A stretch of 64,000 nt of DNA from the NCBI GenBank assembly GCA_029204225.1, contig CM055102.1, positions 35,274,585 to 35,338,584 of the forward strand. Reading direction: 5' to 3'. The translations under genes were made by a program, and so were the position numbers. Numbering within the stretch: the stretch's first letter is position 1; every line of letters begins with the position of its first letter. The notes beneath the pieces are model-generated. The model made no database searches. It saw only the letters and a list, made by a program, of their open reading frames with translations, and had not been told where the DNA came from. Below are positions 57,116 to 64,000 of this stretch, in pieces. The DNA comes from Diphasiastrum complanatum. Its lineage: Eukaryota; Streptophyta; Lycopodiopsida; Lycopodiales; Lycopodiaceae.

Positions 57116-57839
57116 ATCCAAATGATCTATTTATGCCCTTTGATCTTTAGCAAATTTGGAGAGCACATCTAGCTTCATTACCAATGTAGAAATCATGCAT
57201 CAACTACACATGGAAGATGAAAAATCAATAAGAACTTGTCATAAACACTTAGATATGATATTCTACTATCCCTGTCCATACAACAACCGTACAATATCAA
57301 TGCTCACACATGTGGATTCATATACATAAGAAAAATAACTTTCTACACTCAAGATCTCACTATATCACCACTACAATGTAAGAGTTGATTTAGAAACCCA
57401 AAGAGATATCTTCCATAAGAATGAATGAGAGAAGAATGGGAAAGATGAGTGGTAGGGGGTGGAGAAGCAGCGGGAGGTGAGAAGTGCAAGTTAGAGAAGT
57501 AGCGTGAGGCGAGGTAGTGCAAGGCGAAGAAGCTTATTTTGGCTCGGACATGGTGGGATCGCATTGGAGTGTATAGGTGGTGGCTTTGGCCTGGGCGGTG
57601 TACTGGAGATTCTAGTCAAAGTTGCGGTCTCCGCCAGTTTAGAGGTCAAAATGGGGAAATGTGAGCTGGAGGTGTTGGTAGTCGATGGTGGTGGTGGATT
57701 CGATGAATGGAAAGTCGGAAATGGGATGACGACACAAGAAATTCTCATCAAAGACGACGACAACGATGACATTACGAAACCATTGTCGATACCTGATCTA
57801 CTTATAGATCAAGTACAAGTACGACCTGTATGTTGTGAT

Positions 57840-58313
57840 TCAGCAGGTCTCACACGTGTGGAGTGTGCCACATCATTTAGATCCACCAATGGGAGCAAGT
57901 CATTCCCATACAAGAAACTTGACTTATGCTACTAGCTAGAATCCAACTACTAGTCTCCTTGAAAATAGGAATCTTCTCTAAAAAATAGGATATAGGAGAA
58001 TATGTACATCTTATCTAGTACAGCTAGCTTCACACGTGTGAACATCATCAAGCATGTGGGAGAATTTACTCATTCACATGAAAGTGCTAGCTACATACCA
58101 GGAAATAGTGCCAAATGGCAATTTCATATACTGTACTCAAAAAACTAGTTCACACTTGTGTAGATTGATCCAACTTAAATCCAGCTATATACAAGTACTC
58201 TTTTGGCTTCCATTCACATGTGGGAACAAGTTCCACACGTGTGGGATCAAAATGTGAACATTAACCATGAGATCAACATGTTTAATCTCCAAGTTAGAAG
58301 TGACATTTCAACA
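57840..58313 (-). repeat. probable copia 3' LTR part with CACACGTGTG boxes
   Basis: The right edge (TTCAACA at 58313) is followed by CTCCTCCTCAA, a minus-strand polypurine tract like that of the nested copia. Three exact CACACGTGTG boxes lie at 57851, 58031 and 58234. The left edge is not determined. The ORF at 57504-57935 overlaps it and is not recognised. Confidence 0.5.
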
Positions 58314-58389
58314 CTCCTCCTCAATTTTAACTTTTTAAATCCAATGTACATCTATCTACAATACCAAGTGCAAATCTTAACTTAAAAGC

Positions 58390-58640
58390 ACTTTTTCCCT
58401 TAGAAAATGATGTGCTATCTCGATATGCTTTGTTCTAGCATGGAAGATAGGAATTGTACAATTTGTTGTGATGATTGATTATTACAATATATGCAAGGGA
58501 TCTCCTCGGCCTTGATCACTTAAAAAGACTTCTTAGCCATATGAGTTCTTTTGTTGTTGATGTCAAAGCTTTGTACTTGGCTTCACAAGAGGAAAGTGAG
58601 ATAGTATCTTGCTTTTTAAAAATCCAAGATATCACTCCTC
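58390..58640 (-). pseudogene. copia RNase H fragment
   Basis: Minus strand: KKQDTISLSSCEAKYKALTS and TTKELIWLRSLF (normally SLSSCEAEYKAL), then in a shifted frame FHARTKHIEIAHHFLREK. Frameshifts separate these pieces. It lies just upstream of the polypurine tract at 58314, the right order for a minus-strand copia. Confidence 0.8.
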
Positions 58641-59238
58641 CCTCTCTTTCTCTTTCTCAAACAACTTGCACAGAAACTAACATTGTTGAATTAATACTTT
58701 CCATTGAATTTTCATATATCTTAAACATGGGAGTAAAAGACACACAAATTGTGAGCTACTAATAAACACACATGTTCAACTCAATAGTGTTGAAAAAAGT
58801 AGTGCCAAAAGTATCAAAATGGGATTCATGCAAACATACAATACTACCAAATTCGATGCAAAATAATTTGAAATATGTCAATCTAGGCTCTCAAAATAAG
58901 AGAAGAACCAAAAGTCCCAATATGTACTTTCAAAATGTTCTTCCATAGTACCCAAGAACTCACATGATCGATGTGTAAATAAAGATCAATAGTTTCCACT
59001 GATTGGTTAAGACTTCTGAAACCAATTATTGCTAAAGTAGGGCCAATCGGTTTAAAACTAGAAACTGTCTATCATACCAAAATTGAAGAATAGAGAACCA
59101 AAGCTGGTACTTTGAAATATGAAAAGACTCAGAAACGTGTTATAAGTATAAATTTAGGGTTCTCTAGAGTAACAAATACCGTTGTTGGGATACTCCAAGA
59201 GTACCAAAGCAATCAGCACCAGAAGAAACTTACTCTTT
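58640..59238. other. no gene seen
   Basis: AT-rich, no protein-like frame. Confidence 0.6.
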
Positions 59239-59701
59239 TCAAGCCCTAGCCTCATCGGGGATTTTCTCGCTGCACCTTGGTTTCACACAAAAGTCTTTGG
59301 TGCTTATGGTCACAGCAAAACATAACGGATGGTAAGAATGCCTGTAGGCAAACATGAATGATCCGAGAAGAAAGGTGGAGTCCAAAGGCTCGCCGCATGC
59401 AACGCAAAACCCAAGGGCGTGGATATAGTCAGCCCCACCCACCACATGGGGTCTCGGAAACAAAGTGAAACTGTGCCCCCGACTGATCCTCTCTTGCAGT
59501 CTTCATTGGGAGGAGTGCGTGTCCGAAGCTCAAGAAGGCACTTCTCCAGCTCATGAATCTCGTCTTTGATTACTTGGACGACACTATTAACCAGCAGTTT
59601 ATCCTTCTTTTTCTGAATGCTGTCCTTCGATTCCGACAGCCTTGCAAGCATCCACCCTGATCTTTTGCGACGCTCTGATTCATGGCCTCGACCTCAGGCA
59701 T
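59239..59701 (-). pseudogene. RING-like zinc-finger ORF, frameshifted
   Basis: A minus-strand unit of about 150 codons in three frames. ATG at 59701 opens MPEVEAMNQSVAKDQ. The next frame (to about 59455) is helical and coiled-coil-like (SESKDSIQKKKDKLLVNSVV, KDEIHELEKCLLELRTRT). The last frame (59239-59463) carries CVACGEPL, a spacer of about 18 residues, HSYHPLC and a CVKPRC pair: Cys20, Cys23, His42/His45, Cys48, Cys59, Cys64, a treble-clef/RING-like ligand pattern. Two small indels would account for the frame changes. I do not recognise the family; it may be a TE-borne or host zinc-finger gene that has decayed. Confidence 0.5.
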
Positions 59702-59759
59702 ATATCTTGGAGGGGAAAGAGCAGCGTGAGACACACTGTCCTCACCTCCAAACTTGCTA

Positions 59760-60640
59760 GCAAAGTACCAGCTAAGTATAAAAGTACCAAAAGTAAGAAA
59801 AGTACCAAAGTACCAAAATCAGTAAAAGTACCAAGATTAGTACTACTTAAGTACCAAATGTAGCTATAGAAATATTTAAGTACTAAATTAAGGACCAAAA
59901 TTTGTTGATTACTACGAAGTACTAGCTACGTACAAAAGTACCAAAAGTACCAAAAATACCAGGAAAAGTACCAAAGTGCCAAAATCAATAAAAGTACCAA
60001 GATTAGTACTACTTAAGTACTAGGTGCAGCTAAAGAAATATTTAAGCACCAAAAGCAAATAAAGTACCTAGCTAAGTAAGCTCCAAAATAAGATAAAGTA
60101 CCAAAGTTCAAATCTAAGTACCAAACCAAGTACCAAAAGCAGCAAAGTCCTACTTAAGTACCAAAAGCAGCTAAAGTACCACCCTAACCCTAAACCCTCA
60201 AAGCAATTATAGTACCAAGGTAAATAACTGCCAAAATCAGATAAAGTACAAAAGCAGCTAATTACTACTAATTTAAGTACCAAAAGTAACTAAAGTACTA
60301 CTTAAGTATGGAAATCAGCTAAAGGATCAAATTAAGTACCTAAAGTACCAAAGTACCAGCTAAGTAACAAAGTACCAGTTAAGTACTAAATCCATCTAAA
60401 GTACCAAATAAAGAATCAAAAGTAGCTAATTTCCACCATATTATCAAAAGTACCAAAATAAGTACCAAAAGCAGCTAAAGTACCATGTTAAGTATCAACA
60501 ACAGCTAAATTATGAAATTAAGTACCAGGTTAAGTACCAAAATCAGCTAAAGTAGCCGATTAAGACCTAAAACTAGCTATAGTTGCAGATTAAGAACCAA
60601 AAGCAGCTAATTACTACCATAATACTAAAAGCGCTAAAAG
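59760..60640. repeat. 880-bp array built on AAGTACCAAA(A)GCAGCTA
   Basis: Dozens of degenerate units with the GTACC/GTACT core. A higher-order duplication of about 165 bp is visible: 59770-59890 and 59930-60055 share AAAAGTACCAAGATTAGTAC and TACTTAAGTAC in order. Open frames across it are artefacts of the repeat. Confidence 0.9.
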
Positions 60641-60829
60641 TAACGAAATTCATTACAGATAAAATCATACATGTAATTTACCCTTTCTCTTGTTGCTTGA
60701 ACGATCGCCCGCTGCAACAACCATCCCCTCAAACGATTCGTCAAGCTTCAAATGTGTGGTCTCGGATTGATTATGACACCCATCCTAGCTGGTGATCCAT
60801 CGTGGTAGCTGGTCCGTGGCCGTTTGAAA

Positions 60830-61190
60830 GCAACGACAACAGAAAGCAATGATAGCGGAAAGCAACGATAGAGATGCTGTGAGAGCAGAAAGGAACGAAA
60901 GCAATGAAAAAAAAAAACAAGAAAACAAGAAAGCAAATTAGAATGAATTGATAGCAGAAAGCAAGATAGCAGATGAACTGATAGCAGAAAGCAAGATAGC
61001 AACGTGAACTGATCATAGCAGAAAGCAACGATATGTTCACTGATGGCATAAAGCAATCGTAGTAGAAAGCAAGATATCAAAAAGCAAGATAGCGGATGAA
61101 CTAATAGCATGAAGCAAGATAACAACATGAACTGATTATAGTAGAAAGCAACGATGTTCAGTGATAGCAACAGAAAGCAAGGTTCCGAAT
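60830..61190. repeat. 360-bp array built on GATAGCAGAAAGCAA
   Basis: About 15 degenerate units (AGCAGAAAGCAA, AGCAAGATAGCA), with a higher-order block AACTGATAGCAGAAAGCAAG / GAACTGATCATAGCAGAAAG of about 36-110 bp. Unrelated in sequence to the array at 59760. Confidence 0.88.
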
Positions 61191-61604
61191 TGAATTGATC
61201 ATTTGGAAGGCAAAACATTTAATATCCAAATTCAAATTAGATAAAGTGGGCCCATGATTAGTAGGCCCATGTGATGAGTATGGTGATGATGATTGTCAAG
61301 GATGCCTTCACTTGCATTAACTTGTAGGACCTATCACTTCCTCCAACAAGTGAGAAATGTACAACCATAAGTATTGTATTAAAAATATAAATTATACTTG
61401 AAAATATAAATTGTGAATAATAAAATCTAAAAAGTTTGACATATACTACCAAAAGGTACTATGAAAAATGGATTCTTTTTTTTTTACCACCAAAACATGC
61501 TTTTAACCCTCAAGCCACTCAACACCTGGCCAACCCCTATCTTCAAACACATATGTCATTTTGTAAATCCGCTCTCTCTCGGCCATTTCTTTCTGTCATT
61601 TGCG

Positions 61605-61820
61605 TCATTGTTGCCATCGGAGTATGGGTCCTGAATGAAAGCGCTCATCATCGCATGTGCCCATCATACTGTCTTGTGAATGCATGCTTGAATGACCCAT
61701 TGACATCCCAGAAGCATCCTTGCAGTTATCTTTTTCAGCAAGTCCAGCTTCACTTGCAGCAGCATCTACAAGCTTCCTTTTCTTTGAAAGCTTTGCGTCT
61801 GTCAATTTGTTCTTGCTCAA
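61605..61820 (-). CDS. unassigned 71-codon frame, Ser/Lys-rich
   Basis: Minus strand: MSKNKLTDAKLSKKRKLVDA, then AGLAEKDNCKDASGMSMGHS. KKRKL could be a nuclear localisation signal. The composition is protein-like, but no domain is visible and the plus-strand frame over the same bases is equally long. Possibly an exon of a broken gene. Confidence 0.2.
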   Translation of the reverse strand: MSKNKLTDAKLSKKRKLVDAAASEAGLAEKDNCKDASGMSMGHSSMHSQDSMMGTCDDERFHSGPILRWQQ

Positions 61821-62080
61821 CTACAGCAGCAGCCTCTATCGTGATCTACTGCTCCTGATTTTGGGAGTTTGAAACCAAGATTAAAAACACTTGGGTTGAA
61901 CAGATGCGGCCAAGATCTAAACAAAAAAAAAAATTAAGCGGGATTGATCCGCAGCTCCGCACCCTGATCCCTGATTCTAAGCAGCAGCAGCGATTCTCAA
62001 CCAACACTCCATATATCAGATGCAGCACTCACTCCGGACATTCAGCTGTTTATATACATATATTTACATATCACAGTGTA

Positions 62081-62670
62081 TTATGCGCTTTCTGCAACCT
62101 TCATGCAAGTATGATATACCCCTAGCAGCATCAGTCGTAATGTTGAGTCTCGTCTTCCAACCGAGAAAAAATATAGCCCATGTTTATGTCCATTGAAAAT
62201 GTACTTTTCCAAGGATCCACTCAAATACGCGTAAACCAGGAGCCTTCGTGAGCCTTCAGAACAGAAACCATAGAGCCGCACAAGATTAACATGATGAATA
62301 TTGCCGACTGTGGCTACTTGAGTGTCCTGACCTCTCTAGTTGCTTAACAGCAATAAGTGTACCATCAGTAAGCATTCCTTTGTATACTGTTCCAAAGCAA
62401 TCTGCACCCAGCTTCTCACTGAACTTTTTTGTTGCTGCTGACAATCTGTATATAAGTGAATCTAAGTGGTACCTCACAGTTGATTACATTGACTGACACG
62501 AAAGGCCTTCTCAATCTCCAATACCACCAAGACCACCAAGAGATCCAGACCAAAAGCATTACTGCAACTGTCACCAAAAGCATTACTGCAACTGTCAAAA
62601 TTGGAAGCAGTATTGGTATGAGCAATCTCCTTTTGGTTGACAAGCAGAGGTCTGTTGATGTGAATTAACA
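62081..62670 (-). pseudogene. S-receptor-like Ser/Thr kinase fragment
   Basis: Minus strand: a membrane segment (LLIPILLPILTVAVMLLV…WISWW) and juxtamembrane WRLRRPF, then VPLRFTY. After a frame change come the kinase N-lobe ([20 protein letters not shown], then [13 protein letters not shown]: Gly-loop and the ATP-binding Lys). After another shift come [20 protein letters not shown] and LVYAYLSGSLEKYIF. Sequence between the Lys and HHVNLVRL, including the helix-C Glu, is deleted. Everything past subdomain V is missing, so the HRD and DFG motifs are absent. Resembles the SD2-5-type lectin receptor kinases. Confidence 0.82.
62549..62596. repeat. 24-bp tandem duplication in the kinase membrane segment
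   Basis: ACCAAAAGCATTACTGCAAC plus TGTC occurs twice back to back (62549-62572, 62573-62596). On the coding strand it duplicates eight residues, TVAVMLLV, lengthening the hydrophobic segment. Confidence 0.93.
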
Positions 62671-62989
62671 GATATGGTCCAAAATCAGATATGAGGAGTC
62701 TTGGAGAGTGCATTTGAGCCATGATATATGATTCATCATCGTAGTTTAAAGATGCAGCATTCCCTCTCTCAGCTTTGCTTGGATCATTGGCTTCGCTGCA
62801 TGTCATTAAGCATTGAGAGCCGCTATGATGGCTTTTGAAAGCAAACAAACCAGCGCAAACCAGACAAATCTTCTGAACGCTTAGCGGATCTGCATCTGCC
62901 AATGCAACAACTCGTCGCAGCAAAGAAACACCCCAATTGGTTGATTCCTCCTCTCTCATATTCCTCATATTCGGTCGAGATCCTTTTCC

Positions 62990-63150
62990 CTCTCTCGGCT
63001 CAGTCGACATGTAACTCCCTGGGCTCGGTCGAGATTTCACTCCTCATGCCCCCTCCTCCCCGGCTCGGTCGACATGTAACTCTCTGGGCTCGGTCGAGAT
63101 TTCACTCCTCACACCCCTTCCTCCCCGGCTCGGTCGAGATCCCCTCCTCT
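62990..63150. repeat. GC-rich tandem repeat, about 66-bp unit
   Basis: Units contain GGCTCGGTCGACATGTAACT, then CTGGGCTCGGTCGAGATTTC and ACTCCTCA…CCCC. Two near-complete copies and a partial third; each unit itself holds two CTCGGTCGA(C/G)AT half-repeats. Confidence 0.88.
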
Positions 63151-63199
63151 TTCGGCTCTCGGTCCACATTTAAGTCTCTCTTATTAATACTCGCTCCCC

Positions 63200-64000
63200 T
63201 CCCTCTCTCTCTAAAACTCGGCTACCTCCGTTCTCTCTCTACCCTCTTCCCTGCCTACGCGCCCCCACTCTCTCTCTCTTCTCTCTCTCTAGACTATCTC
63301 CCTCGTCTAGCGCCCGTGGCCCTGAACCCACTTAATTTGATGCTTAATTTTTATTATTTTATTCTAAGATTAAAATATTACGAGCTCTTGAGCCATTCAC
63401 AAAAGTGATCCTTAATAAATTTTGCTCTTAAATTTTAAACTTTTTTTCGGTTCCTGTTAATGTTTCTCGAGCACTGAAACATTTCAAGGATTTCAAAGTG
63501 CTATCCATTCCAATTTGTAAAATTTTTATAAGGACACCCCTTTTTTTTTAAGTTTCAACTAATTATTTTTTTATTATCATTCCTTAACGACCATAACTTT
63601 TTTTATTTGAGCTCGGATGCCAGTGCAATGAAAACGAAAAGTGATCAAAACAACGAGTCTGACATTGCTAACTTATCAAAAGTTGTAATTATTACTTTCC
63701 ATTTAATTTTTTTTTAAGACCCTTTTCTTGAGTCAGTTTTTACGTGTTCTCGAAAGTCTTTCGAATTTTCATATCACTTTCGTCTGAGCTCGACATTAGA
63801 TTCTGTAAAAAGCAAAATTATTTGTGATGACAAATTGGGCACAACTGCTACTTCATTTTAATTTGTTACATTTTCCATTCACAACGACTTTATTCTTCGA
63901 GGACTCGAAATTTTAAGTGGTTGGAGAAGAGCAATTTTACCAACCTCCAAAATACCATTCTGAATAAATTTCAGACGGTGAATTCATAGTCCACCAGTCT
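63200..64000. other. no gene seen; CT-rich then AT-rich
   Basis: Pyrimidine-rich to about 63300, then AT-rich sequence with stops in all frames. Confidence 0.6.

Noticed and set aside
57504-57935. 143-codon frame and its 93-codon antisense partner
   Set aside because: Gly/Asp-rich on one strand and Pro/Ser-rich on the other; overlaps LTR-like DNA; no motif on either strand.
59760-61190. Possible CRISPR-like array
   Set aside because: Units are degenerate and contiguous with no unique spacers, in a plant nuclear context.
60748-61218. 156-codon hydrophobic minus-strand frame
   Set aside because: Runs through the GATAGCAGAAAGCAA array; its Leu/Cys/Phe pattern is the translated repeat.
61605-63040. 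The receptor-kinase relic as a functional gene
   Set aside because: At least two frame changes, a deletion after the ATP-binding Lys, and no catalytic loop or activation segment.

Overview
The window is nuclear DNA from a land plant with a large, transposon-rich genome. The evidence is a dense patchwork of nested Ty3/gypsy and Ty1/copia LTR retrotransposons with plant-type primer-binding sites (complementary to initiator tRNA-Met), a spliced plant RNA-recognition-motif gene with a 13 kb intron, a plant receptor-kinase fragment, and abundant (CT)n/(GA)n and (CA)n microsatellites. The sequence alone does not fix the lineage; the long intron and the many old retroelements would suit a gymnosperm or fern, but a TE-rich angiosperm is possible.

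Layout. 1-6615: a decayed minus-strand Ty3/gypsy chromovirus (gypsy-1) whose left LTR runs off the window, abutting a left-truncated plus-strand copia element (6616-9052). 9053-16400: mostly empty, with microsatellites, a minisatellite and one unassigned 134-codon ORF (11447-11848). 16879-18932: a broken gypsy reverse transcriptase, then an uninterrupted 367-codon orphan ORF. 19334-25310: minus-strand remnants of copia, then a Tat/Athila-like gypsy element with its own PBS class and LTR, then another copia. 25806-25936: a long imperfect hairpin.

26352-40903 (+): the one convincing host gene, an RRM protein resembling plant AIPP1/EDM3. Exon 1 carries the RRM. Exons 2 and 3, both charged and helical, lie 13.15 kb downstream. 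The intron holds a gypsy gag fragment (29172-30490), a structurally complete and very young gypsy chromovirus in antisense (gypsy-2, 30948-37560; 358-bp LTRs with one visible difference; target duplication CCCAC), and a reverse-strand fragment of 26S rRNA.

41100-49600 is AT-rich, with degraded duplicated blocks and a less AT-rich island that might be organellar. 49635-58640 is a copia nest: a complete 4.6 kb non-autonomous copia element (50169-54756, target duplication ATCAA) sits inside an LTR of a second, minus-strand, internally deleted copia element (to about 56810). Further RT and RNase H scraps follow.

59239-64000: a frameshifted RING-like zinc-finger ORF, two adjacent arrays built on different short motifs, a truncated S-receptor-like kinase pseudogene with an 8-residue duplication in its membrane segment, and a GC-rich tandem repeat.

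How it fits together: the retroelements are independent parasites at several decay stages. Several copia copies keep LTRs, gag and protease but have lost the polymerase region, so they could move only with help from another element. The clearest functional story is the AIPP1-like gene. In Arabidopsis this protein belongs to a complex that lets transcription pass intronic heterochromatin, and here the gene itself carries a large TE-filled intron.
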